Shown here one piece after another: positions 9,217-17,822 of a stretch of 64,000 nt of DNA (its first letter is position 1; every line of letters begins with the position of its first letter). The stretch spans positions 766,501 through 830,500 of the forward strand of contig CCMO02000002.1 in assembly GCA_000751295.2 (NCBI GenBank), written 5' to 3'. A model generated the notes under the pieces. It was not told the origin of the DNA. It did no database searches and worked only from the letters and a program-made list of their open reading frames with translations. Made by a program: the position numbers and the translations under genes. This stretch comes from a bacterium YEK0313 (lineage in GTDB: Bacteria > Pseudomonadota > Alphaproteobacteria > Rhizobiales > Phreatobacteraceae).

Positions 9217-10335
9217 ATGAAGGTGACCGTCGAGCGGGCCCAGCTCCTGAAATCCCTCGGCCATGTGCATCGCGTCGTGGAGCGGCGCAACACGATCCCC
9301 GTTCTCTCCAATGTGCTGATGCGCGCCGAGGGCCAGCAGTTGCGCCTGAAAGCGACCGACCTCGACATCGAGGTGGTCGAGAGCCTGCCGGCCGAGGTCG
9401 GCCAGTCCGGCGGCACGACCGTGCCCGCCCACATGATCTACGACATCGTGCGCAAGCTGCCGGACGGCTCGCAGGTGGTGATCGAGACGGTCGGCGACAA
9501 AGGCACGCTCGCCGTGCGGGCCGGCCGCTCGCGCTTCACGCTGCAGACGATCCCGGAAAGCGATTTCCCCGATATCGCCGCAGGCGAAATGAGCCACAGC
9601 TTCGCGCTGCCGGCCAAGGACCTGAAGCGCCTGATCGACAAGACCCAGTTCGCCATCTCGACCGAAGAGACGCGCTACTATCTGAACGGCATCTACCTGC
9701 ACACGGTGGACAAGGCCGGCGCGAGCCTGATCCGGGCGGTGGCGACCGACGGCCACCGGCTGGCCCAGGTCGAATTCGAGGCCCCGCAGGGCTCCGCCGG
9801 CATGCCCGGCGTCATCGTGCCGCGCAAGACGGTTGCCGAGGTGCAGCGCCTCGCCGACGATCCCGACGTCGCCGTCTCGGTGGAGCTGTCCACCGCCAAG
9901 ATCCGCTTCCGCTTCGGCGAGACGGTGCTGACCTCCAAGCTGATCGACGGCACCTTCCCGGACTATGCGCGCGTCATCCCGCTCGGCAACGACAAGACGC
10001 TGACCGTCGACAAGTCGGAATTCTCCGCCGCCGTCGACCGCGTCTCGACCGTCTCCTCCGAACGCGGCCGCGCGGTCAAGCTCTCGGCCGGCGACGGCAA
10101 GCTGACGCTCTCGGTGACCAATCCCGATTCCGGCAGCGCCACCGAGGAGCTGGAGGTCTCCTATGAGGCCGATGCCATCGATATCGGCTTCAATTCGCGC
10201 TATCTGCTCGACATTACCAGCCAGGTCGACGGCGACACGATCGAACTGAAGCTGGCCGATCCCGGCTCGCCGACGCTGATCCAGGACCCGACCGGTCCGG
10301 ATGCGCTCTATGTGCTGATGCCGATGCGTGTGTGA
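9217..10335 (+). CDS. dnaN: DNA polymerase III beta subunit (sliding clamp)
   Basis: DnaN forms the ring-shaped clamp that tethers DNA polymerase III to DNA. The 372-residue product has the three clamp domains, starting MKVTVERAQLLKSLGHVHRV and ending in the conserved YVLMPMRV. Typical stretches are ERRNTIPVLSNVLM near residue 25 and VATDGHRLAQVEFE near 180. The start at 9217 has GAGGAG 9 nt upstream; the frame remains open to 9166, but that part is not conserved. It forms a short co-directional run with folD, 6 nt later. The dnaA-dnaN order marks this as the replication-initiation neighbourhood. Confidence 0.97.
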   Translation: MKVTVERAQLLKSLGHVHRVVERRNTIPVLSNVLMRAEGQQLRLKATDLDIEVVESLPAEVGQSGGTTVPAHMIYDIVRKLPDGSQVVIETVGDKGTLAVRAGRSRFTLQTIPESDFPDIAAGEMSHSFALPAKDLKRLIDKTQFAISTEETRYYLNGIYLHTVDKAGASLIRAVATDGHRLAQVEFEAPQGSAGMPGVIVPRKTVAEVQRLADDPDVAVSVELSTAKIRFRFGETVLTSKLIDGTFPDYARVIPLGNDKTLTVDKSEFSAAVDRVSTVSSERGRAVKLSAGDGKLTLSVTNPDSGSATEELEVSYEADAIDIGFNSRYLLDITSQVDGDTIELKLADPGSPTLIQDPTGPDALYVLMPMRV

Positions 10336-10341
10336 GGACGG

Positions 10342-11250
10342 ATGACGGCAAGGATCATCGACGGCAAGGCGGTCGCCGCAACCGTCACCGCCAAGGCGCG
10401 CGGCGCGGCCGAGGCCTTCAAGGCCGCGGCCGGGCGCCCACCCGGGCTTGCCGTGGTGCTGGTCGGCGAGGATCCGGCGAGCCAGGTCTATGTGCGCAAC
10501 AAGAGCCGGGAAGCGGAAGCCGCCGGCTTCAGGTCCGAGCAGCATAACCTTGCCGCGAGCGCCAGCGAGGCCGCGCTGCTCGGCCTCGTGGCCCGGCTCA
10601 ATGCCGATCCGGGCATCGACGGCATCCTGGTGCAGCTGCCGCTGCCCAAGGCGATCGATGCGAGCCGCGTCCTGACCGCCATCGACCCGGCCAAGGACGT
10701 CGACGGTTTCCATCCGGTCAATGTCGGCCTGCTGGCGGCGGGCTCGGCCGAGAAGGCGCTGGTGCCCTGCACGCCGGCCGGCGCGATGATCCTCGTCGAA
10801 AGCGTGACCGGCGCCTCGCTCGCCGGCAAGCAGGCCGTCGTGGTCGGACGCTCGAACATCGTCGGCAAGCCGGTCGCCCAACTGCTGCTGCAGCGCGATG
10901 CGACCGTCACCATCGCCCATTCGCGCACCGCCGACCTTCCAGCCATCTGCCGCACCGCCGATGTGCTGGTGGCGGCGGTCGGCCGCCCGGAACTGATCCG
11001 CGGCGACTGGATCAAGCCCGGCGCCGTCGTGATCGATGTCGGCATCCAGCGGATCCCGGCGCCCGAACGCGGCGAGGGCAAGACGCGGCTCGTCGGCGAC
11101 GTCGCCACCGCCGAGGCGGCGGCTGTGGCCAGCGCCATCACGCCCGTGCCCGGCGGGGTCGGACCGATGACCATCGCCATGCTGATGGCCAATACCGTCA
11201 CCGCCGCGCACCTGCGGGAAGGCCTGCCGAGACCCGCCTTCAACGCCTGA
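10342..11250 (+). CDS. folD: Bifunctional methylenetetrahydrofolate dehydrogenase/cyclohydrolase
   Basis: FolD interconverts 5,10-methylene- and 10-formyl-tetrahydrofolate in one-carbon metabolism, using NADP. The 302-residue product is of normal length. It carries the signatures GEDPASQVYVRNKSREAEA, with the catalytic Lys, PCTPAGAMIL, GRSNIVGKPVAQLLL for nucleotide binding, and PVPGGVGPMT near the end. It begins 6 nt after dnaN and is followed 15 nt later by a ketopantoate-reductase gene, so all three may share a transcript. Confidence 0.96.
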   Translation: MTARIIDGKAVAATVTAKARGAAEAFKAAAGRPPGLAVVLVGEDPASQVYVRNKSREAEAAGFRSEQHNLAASASEAALLGLVARLNADPGIDGILVQLPLPKAIDASRVLTAIDPAKDVDGFHPVNVGLLAAGSAEKALVPCTPAGAMILVESVTGASLAGKQAVVVGRSNIVGKPVAQLLLQRDATVTIAHSRTADLPAICRTADVLVAAVGRPELIRGDWIKPGAVVIDVGIQRIPAPERGEGKTRLVGDVATAEAAAVASAITPVPGGVGPMTIAMLMANTVTAAHLREGLPRPAFNA

Positions 11251-11265
11251 ACCGGAGGCGCCGCC

Positions 11266-12291
11266 ATGACGGAAGGCTTCGTCATCGTCGGCGCCGGGGC
11301 GGTCGGCTGCCATGTCGGCGGCCGGCTGGCCGCGGCGGGTGAGAAGGTCGTCTTCGTCGCCCGTCCGCAAATGGCCGAAGACCTCGCGCGCCACGGCCTC
11401 GTCGTCAGCGATCTCGACGGCTGGCAGGCCGCGCTCGCGCCCGCCGACCTGACCGTCGTGGCAAGCGTGGCCGAGGCCGCGGCGGCCCTGCCCTCGGCCC
11501 TGGTGCTGCTGACGACCAAGGGCGGCGCGACCGCGGCCGCGGCCGGCGACATCGGCGCGGCCTTCGCCGCCGGCACGCCGGTCCTGTCGCTGCAGAACGG
11601 CGTCGACAATGTCGGACGTATCCGCGCCGCCGCCGCCGCGCTCGTACCGATCGCCGGCATGGTGCCGTTCAACGTGGTGCTGTCGCGCCAGGCGGACGGG
11701 CGGCGTCGCGCCCACCGGGCGACTTCCGGCGTGCTGACGGCCGAGGATCATCCGGCGACACGGGCGGCGCTGCCCGCCTTTGCGCGGGCGGGGCTTGGGC
11801 TCTTCCTGAGCCGCGACATGGCCGCGGTGCAATGGGGCAAGCTGCTGCTCAATCTCAACAATCCGGTCAACGCCCTGTCCGGCCTGCCCCTGCGCGAGGA
11901 ACTGATGGATGCCGGCTATCGGCGGGCGCTGGCGGCCCTGATGGACGAGGCGCTCGGAGTGATGCGCAAGGCCGGCCTGACACCGGCCCGCATCGGCGCG
12001 GCGCCGCCGCGCCTCATTCCGGCCATCCTGCGGCTGCCGACTTTCGCCTTCGCGCGCATTGCCGCGGGCATGCTGAAGATCGACCCGACGGCCCGCTCGT
12101 CGATGCAGGACGACCTCGCCGCCGGCCGGACGACCGAAATCGACGATCTCTGCGGCGCGGTGGTGCGCCTCGCCGCGGCCCACGGCCTGCCCGCCCCGCG
12201 CAACGCCGCCATGACCGCCCTGGTGAAACAGGCCGACGGACCACAGCGTTGGTCGGGCACGGCGCTCCTGGAGCGCCTGCGGCCCGGCTGA
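11266..12291 (+). CDS. Ketopantoate reductase family protein (2-dehydropantoate 2-reductase)
   Basis: Family members reduce 2-dehydropantoate to pantoate with NADPH on the route to coenzyme A. The 341-residue product has the N-terminal dinucleotide fold VIVGAGAVGCHVGGRLA and the catalytic Lys region AVQWGKLLLNLNNPVNALSG near residue 190. The C-terminal helical domain includes SSMQDDLAAGRTTEIDDL, where the substrate-binding Ser and Glu are expected. The length is somewhat above the commonest PanE. Many genomes have paralogues of uncertain substrate, so the panE symbol is not assigned. It lies 15 nt after folD. Confidence 0.88.
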   Translation: MTEGFVIVGAGAVGCHVGGRLAAAGEKVVFVARPQMAEDLARHGLVVSDLDGWQAALAPADLTVVASVAEAAAALPSALVLLTTKGGATAAAAGDIGAAFAAGTPVLSLQNGVDNVGRIRAAAAALVPIAGMVPFNVVLSRQADGRRRAHRATSGVLTAEDHPATRAALPAFARAGLGLFLSRDMAAVQWGKLLLNLNNPVNALSGLPLREELMDAGYRRALAALMDEALGVMRKAGLTPARIGAAPPRLIPAILRLPTFAFARIAAGMLKIDPTARSSMQDDLAAGRTTEIDDLCGAVVRLAAAHGLPAPRNAAMTALVKQADGPQRWSGTALLERLRPG

Positions 12292-12318
12292 ACCGCGGCA
12301 CCGGGTCGCATCGGCAAC

Positions 12319-12347
12319 CTTGATTTCCACCGCGAGAGGCTCGATAT
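12319..12347 (+). promoter_or_regulatory. Possible heat-shock promoter of grpE
   Basis: CTTG (12319-12322) and CTCGATAT (12340-12347) are spaced by 17 nt and resemble an RpoH-type promoter. The -10 part departs from the alphaproteobacterial CYTATNT pattern. It lies 37 nt upstream of grpE. Confidence 0.28.
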
Positions 12348-12383
12348 CGGGCCCAACCCTTTGTCCGCAGTCAGTGAGTTGAG

Positions 12384-13028
12384 ATGAACAATCCGAACAA
12401 GGCGCACGAAGCCGCGCCGCTCGACAACGCTCCGGCACACGAGAACCCGCCCGGCACCGATCCGGCGCTGGATGTGCCGAAACATGAGGAGCCGCAGGCC
12501 GAGACCGCCGATCCGCGCGAGGCCGAGCTTGCCGCAGCGCGCGCCGAAGCGCGCGAGATGAAGGACCGGCTGCTGCGCACGCTCGCCGAAATGGAAAATC
12601 TGCGGAAGCGCACCGAGCGCGAGGTCGCCGACGCCAAGACCTATGGCGTGACCTCGTTCGCCCGCGACATGCTGAGCGTCGGCGACAACATGCGCCGCGC
12701 CTTCGAAAGCGTGCCGGCCGAGGCGCAGGCGGCCGACGGGCCGCTGAAGGCCTTCATCGACGGCATCAGCCTGACCGAACGGGAACTGATCAAGACGCTG
12801 GAAAAGCACGGCGTCCGCAAGATCGAGCCGGACGGGCAGAAATTCGACCCGAACCTGCACCAGGCCATGTTCGAACTGCCCAATCCGGACGTTCCCAACG
12901 GCACGGTGGTGCAGACCGTGCAGGTCGGCTACGTCATCGGCGAGCGGGTCCTGCGCCCGGCTCTGGTCGGCGTGTCCAAGGGCGGTCCCAAGACGGCGCC
13001 GGCCGCGGCACCGTCGGAAGGCGCGTGA
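12384..13028 (+). CDS. grpE: Nucleotide exchange factor GrpE
   Basis: GrpE releases ADP from the DnaK chaperone. The 214-residue protein has a disordered acidic N-terminus (about 1-45), a long dimerising helix (AELAAARAEAREMKDRLLRT) and the C-terminal beta-domain motif with VQTVQVGYVIGERVLRPALV near residue 180. The end is Ala/Pro-rich. No hrcA or dnaK is next to it, unlike many genomes where hrcA-grpE are paired. A TRIC-type channel gene follows after 4 nt. A possible RpoH-type promoter lies upstream. Confidence 0.96.
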   Translation: MNNPNKAHEAAPLDNAPAHENPPGTDPALDVPKHEEPQAETADPREAELAAARAEAREMKDRLLRTLAEMENLRKRTEREVADAKTYGVTSFARDMLSVGDNMRRAFESVPAEAQAADGPLKAFIDGISLTERELIKTLEKHGVRKIEPDGQKFDPNLHQAMFELPNPDVPNGTVVQTVQVGYVIGERVLRPALVGVSKGGPKTAPAAAPSEGA

Positions 13029-13032
13029 TGGT

Positions 13033-13656
13033 GTGATCGGGGTCCAGACGACGATCGAGCTCCTGGGAATCGGCGTCTTCGCCCTGACCGGGGCTTTGGT
13101 CGCGGCCCGCAAGGCCATGGACCCCTTCGGTTTCGTCCTGCTCGGCACGGTCACCGGCGTCGGCGGCGGAACTCTGCGCGACCTCCTGATCGGCGCGACG
13201 CCGATCACCTGGCTGCACGAGCCGACCGCGGTGCTGATCTGCGTCGCGGTCTCGATCACCGCCTTCTTCACCGCCCACCATTTCGAACAGGCGAGCCGGG
13301 CGCAGCTTCTGCTCTGGGCTGACGCCGTCGGCCTCGCCCTGTTCGCGGTCAATGGCACGGCGCGCGGCCTCGGCGCCGGCGTGCCGGCCTTTTCCGCCGT
13401 CCTGCTCGGCATCATGACCGCGACCTTCGGCGGCATCATCCGCGACGTCATGGCTGGCGAGGTGCCGCTGGTGCTCCGGCGCGACATCTACGTGACCGCG
13501 GCGCTCGCCGGCGCCGTGGTCTTCGCGCTGACGGTCGCCATGGTGCCGCCGCCGATCCCCTCGATTTTCGGCTTCGGCGTCGCCTTCGGCACCCGGGCGC
13601 TCGCCATTCGTCACAGCCTGACCCTGCCCCAATATGGCGGTCGGCGCGACGAATAG
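13033..13656 (+). CDS. TRIC-type (UPF0126) membrane channel protein
   Basis: This 207-residue inner-membrane protein has two UPF0126 repeats of three segments each. Both glycine-rich signatures are present: VTGVGGGTLRDLLIG near residue 45 and TATFGGIIRDVMAGEVPLVL near 130. Related bacterial proteins form trimeric cation channels homologous to animal TRIC. The start is GTG at 13033 (encoding MIGVQTT), 4 nt after the grpE stop, so translation is probably coupled. The ion carried and the physiological role are not known from sequence. Confidence 0.85.
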   Translation: MIGVQTTIELLGIGVFALTGALVAARKAMDPFGFVLLGTVTGVGGGTLRDLLIGATPITWLHEPTAVLICVAVSITAFFTAHHFEQASRAQLLLWADAVGLALFAVNGTARGLGAGVPAFSAVLLGIMTATFGGIIRDVMAGEVPLVLRRDIYVTAALAGAVVFALTVAMVPPPIPSIFGFGVAFGTRALAIRHSLTLPQYGGRRDE

Positions 13657-13725
13657 GCCGTGCCGGGCTCGGGCTCCGTCCCCGCGCGCCGCTGATGGAC
13701 CGCAATCCGCGATGGCCCCGGCCTG

Positions 13726-14349
13726 TCAGTTGCCCGAACGCATGGCGACCGTCGCGATGCCGGCGCCGATCAGCAAGGTCCCGCCCGTGCGGTTGAAGAT
13801 GCGGATCATCCGCGGGTTGCGCACGACATGGCGCACGCGCGCAGCGACGAGGGCATAGGCCAAGGCATTGGCGAAGGCGAGGATCAGGAAAGTCGCCTCG
13901 AAGACCAGCATCTGCTGCCAGAAATCGCCGTTCCGATCGAGGAACTGCGGCAGGAAGGCGATGAAGAAGGTGAGGCTTTTCGGATTGAGCGCGGTGACCA
14001 GCCAGGCATGGCCCATCATCCGCGCCGCGGAAGCGGCATCGTCCCGCGGCGCGACCTCCAGCGTGCCGCCAGCCTGGAACAGCTTGACGCCGAGATAGAC
14101 GAGATAGGCCGCGCCGGCGATCTTGAGCACGGTGAAGACGGTGGCGGAAGCGGCGAGCAGCGCGCCGATGCCGAGCATCGACAAGGTCATGGCGGTGGAA
14201 TCGCCGAGCGCGACCCCCGCCGCCATCGGCAACGCGGTGCGCCAGCCCTGGCCGAGGGCGTAGGAGACGACCAGGAGGATGGTCGGGCCGGGAATGACGA
14301 GAAGGATGGCGGAAGCCGCCGCGAAGGCGGCCCAGCTCTCGAAGGACAT
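13726..14349 (-). CDS. LysE-family translocator
   Basis: This 207-residue membrane protein belongs to the LysE/RhtB exporters, which move amino acids or related compounds out of the cell. The N-terminal motif AILLVIPGPTILLVVSYALGQG and the middle VTALNPKSLTFFIAFLPQFL are diagnostic. About six membrane segments are visible. The substrate cannot be assigned; homoserine-lactone or threonine-type efflux are the usual guesses. It is convergent with the TRIC gene and lies downstream of lepB on the same strand, 94 nt away. Confidence 0.9.
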   Translation of the reverse strand: MSFESWAAFAAASAILLVIPGPTILLVVSYALGQGWRTALPMAAGVALGDSTAMTLSMLGIGALLAASATVFTVLKIAGAAYLVYLGVKLFQAGGTLEVAPRDDAASAARMMGHAWLVTALNPKSLTFFIAFLPQFLDRNGDFWQQMLVFEATFLILAFANALAYALVAARVRHVVRNPRMIRIFNRTGGTLLIGAGIATVAMRSGN

Positions 14350-14443
14350 GGGTCTCTCCCTGTCAAAGAAGAGGATAGATCCCCGTCCGCCGGAGCTTGT
14401 AAAGGGGCTTTGCCGCCGATCTCCGGGTGCCCTGCTACATGCC

Positions 14444-15163
14444 TTATTCGACCCGTTCGAGCAGGCGGCGCGGCGCGCAGCGCAAGCCCGTTTCGCCCGC
14501 GCAGCTCGCGAAGGAATAAAGGATCGCGTCGGCCCGGCCGATCAGGTTCTCCACCGGCACGAAGCCGAGCGAGGCGAAGCGGCTGTCGGCCGAATTGTCC
14601 CTGTTGTCGCCGAGCATGAACAGCCGGCCCTCCGGCACGACCCGTTCCGCCATGTCGCCGGCGGGGCTGCGCCGGTCGCGCAGGAGAATGGTGTGCGGCT
14701 CGGCGCCGGGCAGGCTCTCGCGATAGGCGGTCACCGGCACGACGTCGCCGTTCTGGTCGCGATAGCGCCAATGGCCGGAGCGGACCAGCGGCACCTCGGC
14801 GCCGTTCAGCCACAGCCGGCCGTCACGGATCGCCACGCGATCGCCCGGCAGGCCGACGACGCGCTTGACGAAATCCTCGCCGGTGATCGGGTGCCGGAAC
14901 ACCACGACATTGCCGCGTTCGGGCATGGCGGCCGGGATGCGGCCGGTCTCGCCGGGAAAGCGCGGCAGATAGTCGCCGCCGACCAGCGAAAACCGGCTGT
15001 AGCCGAAGGGGTATTTGGTGGCCGCCACCCGGTCGCCGATCTCCAGCGTCGGGATCATGCTCTCGGAGGGAATGTGATAGGTGGCGAAGGCGAAGGAGCG
15101 CAGCACCAGGACGATGGCCACGGCGCCGAAAACGGTACTGGCGAAATCGCGAAGCTTGGACAT
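14444..15163 (-). CDS. lepB: Signal peptidase I
   Basis: LepB cleaves signal peptides from proteins leaving by Sec or Tat. The 239-residue protein has one N-terminal membrane segment (TVFGAVAIVLVLRSFAF), the catalytic Ser in YHIPSESMIPTLEIGD near residue 38, the catalytic Lys in DFVKRVVGLPGDRVAI near 100, and the box MLGDNRDNSADSR near 185. The start at 15163 (MSKLRDFAS) is preferred because the further 51 open codons upstream are unlike the family. It follows hisS by 68 nt on the same strand. In many alphaproteobacteria lepB sits near rnc and era; here it does not. Confidence 0.94.
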   Translation of the reverse strand: MSKLRDFASTVFGAVAIVLVLRSFAFATYHIPSESMIPTLEIGDRVAATKYPFGYSRFSLVGGDYLPRFPGETGRIPAAMPERGNVVVFRHPITGEDFVKRVVGLPGDRVAIRDGRLWLNGAEVPLVRSGHWRYRDQNGDVVPVTAYRESLPGAEPHTILLRDRRSPAGDMAERVVPEGRLFMLGDNRDNSADSRFASLGFVPVENLIGRADAILYSFASCAGETGLRCAPRRLLERVE

Positions 15164-15231
15164 GAAGGTTGAAGGTCCGGACAGGATCGCGCGGACCTTC
15201 GGTTGCGATTGCGGCCGGGTTTGGGCAGGCC

Positions 15232-16719
15232 TCAGCGTTTGGCGAGCAGTTCGGCGATCGCCGCCACGAAGCCATCGCGGGGCGCAGCGAACTGCGCCGG
15301 CCGGGCGGCGCGCCATTCGGCATTGTCGGTGATCGATTTTGCCGCCTCGGCGCCGGCCACCAGGTCCTTGATCATGACCTCGCCGGCGGCGAGCTCGTTG
15401 GAGCCCTGGATCACCACGGCGGGCGCGCCGCGTCGGTCGGCATATTTCATCTGCGCCTTCATGCCGGAGGCGCCAAGATACATTTCCGCGCGGATGCCGG
15501 CGCGGCGGAGCTCCGCGACCATGGCCTGATAGTCGGCGACGCGCTCGCGGTCCATCACCAGCACGACGACCGGGCCGACGATGGTTTCGGCGCCGAGCTT
15601 GCCGAGGCTCTTGAGGGCGGCGGCAAGGCGCGAGACGCCGATCGAGAAGCCGGTCGCGGGAACCTCCTCGCCGCGGAAGCGGGCCACCAGCCCGTCGTAG
15701 CGGCCGCCGCCGGCCACCGAGCCGAAGCGCACCACCTGGCCTTCGTCATTGGTGACCTCGAAGGTCAGTTCCACCTCGAAGACCGGACCGGTGTAATATT
15801 CGAGGCCGCGCACCACCGAGGGGTCGATGACGATGCGGTCCTCGCCATAGCCGCCGGCCGCGAAGAGATCCGCCATGGCGCGCAGTTCGGCAACGCCTTC
15901 CAGGGCGCGCTCCGAGCCGGCGACCACCGCCGCGAGATTGGCGAGCGTCGCATCGACATCGGTGCCGCGCGCCGCGGTGAAGGCGATGACGCGGTCGGCC
16001 GCCGCCGTGTCGAGGCCGGCGCCCTTGGTGAAATCGCCGCTCTCGTCGCGGCGGCCCTCACCGAGCAGCAGGCGGACACCCTCGGGTCCGAACTTGTCGA
16101 GCTTGTCGATCGCGCGCAGCACGCCGAGCCGCTTTCCGGCATTGTCGTCGCCGCCGAGGCCGATGGCCTCGAGCAGGCCGTCGAGCACCTTGCGGTTGTT
16201 GATGCGCACCACGAAGTCGCCGCGGGCAATGCCGAGCGCCTCCATCGTGTCGGCCGCCATCATGCAGATCTCGGCATCCGCCGCCGGACTCGCCGAGCCG
16301 ACGGTATCGGCATCGAACTGCATGAACTGGCGGAACCGGCCCGGGCCCGGCTTCTCGTTGCGGAAGACATAGCCCGCGCGATAGCTGCGATAGGGCTTGG
16401 CGAGCGCATCGAAATTCTCGGCGACATAGCGGGCGAGCGGCGCGGTCAGGTCGTAGCGCAGCGACAGCCACTGGTCGTCGTCGTCCTGCAGCGAGAACAC
16501 GCCCTCGTTCGGCCGGTCCTGGTCCGGCAGGAACTTGCCGAGCGCGTCGGTGAATTCGAAAGCCGGCGTTTCCACCGCCTCGAAGCCATAGAGCTCATAG
16601 ACCTTGCGGATGGCCTCGAGCATCGCATTGGTGCCGGCGATCTCGGCCGGCCCGCGGTCGGCGAAGCCGCGCGGCAGGCGGGCGAGCGGACCGGTCTTCT
16701 TTTTCGGGCTGTCGGACAT
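15232..16719 (-). CDS. hisS: Histidyl-tRNA synthetase
   Basis: HisRS charges tRNA-His. The 495-residue class II synthetase has motif 1 around PRGFADRGPAEIAGTNAML, motif 2 FRNEKPGPGRFRQFMQ near residue 120, the His-binding box GGGRYDGL near 335 and motif 3 ATGFSIGVSRL near 355. An anticodon-binding domain closes the protein. Motif 2 differs from the common FRYERPQKGR form and matches the alphaproteobacterial type that acts on tRNA-His lacking the extra G at position -1. The start at MSDSPKKKTG fits the family. lepB lies 68 nt downstream. Confidence 0.96.
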   Translation of the reverse strand: MSDSPKKKTGPLARLPRGFADRGPAEIAGTNAMLEAIRKVYELYGFEAVETPAFEFTDALGKFLPDQDRPNEGVFSLQDDDDQWLSLRYDLTAPLARYVAENFDALAKPYRSYRAGYVFRNEKPGPGRFRQFMQFDADTVGSASPAADAEICMMAADTMEALGIARGDFVVRINNRKVLDGLLEAIGLGGDDNAGKRLGVLRAIDKLDKFGPEGVRLLLGEGRRDESGDFTKGAGLDTAAADRVIAFTAARGTDVDATLANLAAVVAGSERALEGVAELRAMADLFAAGGYGEDRIVIDPSVVRGLEYYTGPVFEVELTFEVTNDEGQVVRFGSVAGGGRYDGLVARFRGEEVPATGFSIGVSRLAAALKSLGKLGAETIVGPVVVLVMDRERVADYQAMVAELRRAGIRAEMYLGASGMKAQMKYADRRGAPAVVIQGSNELAAGEVMIKDLVAGAEAAKSITDNAEWRAARPAQFAAPRDGFVAAIAELLAKR

Positions 16720-16864
16720 GGCGGGTCTTCTGTGGGCGTTCTAGCCGGCTAGCTAGCGCAGGCCGGCGCCATTGTCGACCGCGCGGCCCGGTCCGGGCTC
16801 CATGCGGCCGGGATTCCACCGCATGCGACCGCTCCGGCGGGCGCGGCTTCTGGCGCTTGCTTGG

Positions 16865-17554
16865 TCAGGACTTGACCGTGAACGACAGGTCGAACGAGGT
16901 CTGCTTGTTGCCCGCCCGGTCGCGCACGGTGGTGCGCACGACATAGTCGCCCGGCTCGACGCCCGAGAAGGAATAGGTGACGTAGATGAAGAACTCGCGG
17001 TTGCGCCGGCGGCTGGCGGTGGCGATCGTGTTGAAGGCCTGCTGGGCCACCAGCGGCTGGCCCTCCTTGGTGCGCAGCTCGAAATCGAGCACGATGTCGG
17101 TGCGGAACAGGTCGCCGGAGCGGCGCCAGCCCTGGCCGTTGAGCTCGACATAGACAAGCAGCGGCTGGCCGGCCTGGAACGTCGAGGAATCGCGCGGATT
17201 GAACACGCCGTAGCCCTGCGGCTCCTCGGCGACGAAGGTGGCGCGGCGGATGCTGAGCGGCATGCGCTCCCAGACCTGAACGGCGGCCTCGTCCAGCGCG
17301 TCCAGCGCCTCGGTCGAGCGGCCGGCGCTCGCCGCCTCCTGGGCACGCCTGAGCTGGGCGGCGATATCGACCGCGGCCGGCCCGATCGGTGCGGGCAGCA
17401 CGGTGTCGGGCGCCTGCTGCACCGGCGGCACCGCCTGCTGGGCCGGCGCCGGTGGGTTCGCCGGCGCCTGCGCGAGCGCCTGTCCGTGAACGCCGAGCGG
17501 CCAGGCGAGAAGGCAGGCGGTGAGCGCGTGGCGGATCAGGGCGGTCGGGTGCAT
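16865..17554 (-). CDS. Hypothetical secreted protein with a C-terminal beta domain
   Basis: The 229-residue protein starts with a signal peptide (LTACLLAWPLGVHGQALAQA). A Pro/Ala/Gln-rich linker (about 30-60) and a short helical stretch (IAAQLRRAQEAASAGRSTEA) follow. The C-terminal domain, about 95-229, is rich in beta strands (QPLLVYVELNGQGW, DIVLDFELRTKEGQ, DYVVRTTVRDRAGN) and looks immunoglobulin-like. I do not recognise a named family. It lies upstream of hisS on the same strand with a gap of 145 nt. The product should be periplasmic. Confidence 0.75.
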   Translation of the reverse strand: MHPTALIRHALTACLLAWPLGVHGQALAQAPANPPAPAQQAVPPVQQAPDTVLPAPIGPAAVDIAAQLRRAQEAASAGRSTEALDALDEAAVQVWERMPLSIRRATFVAEEPQGYGVFNPRDSSTFQAGQPLLVYVELNGQGWRRSGDLFRTDIVLDFELRTKEGQPLVAQQAFNTIATASRRRNREFFIYVTYSFSGVEPGDYVVRTTVRDRAGNKQTSFDLSFTVKS

Positions 17555-17822
17555 GAGCGGGACGGGCCTCCGGTCGATTCGCTGACCGACGATATCACGG
17601 AGCTGCTAACATGCCCGCCCGGGCGATCTGATGACGGGAACCGGGCGTTTCCATTGGCCCCGGCGGCCGTGGAGATGGCTGCAATGTGTCGAACGGGTGG
17701 CAGCCGCATGGCAGCGCCCCTTTCGAAATCGTCGCGGCATCGTTATCTCCCCGGACTAGCCCGTCTCCACGGTGCCGTGGTTTGTTGCCCGGCCCACAAT
17801 CGCCTTGCCGCAGGACATGCCG

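Noticed and set aside
8878..12438. A 1186-codon open frame on the minus strand
   Set aside because: It runs antisense through dnaN, folD, the ketopantoate reductase and the start of grpE. Its composition (Arg, Gly, Ala, His, Asp repeats) is the usual shadow of GC-rich genes.
15169..16752. Long plus-strand frame opposite hisS
   Set aside because: hisS motifs 1-3 are clear on the minus strand, so this is a shadow frame.
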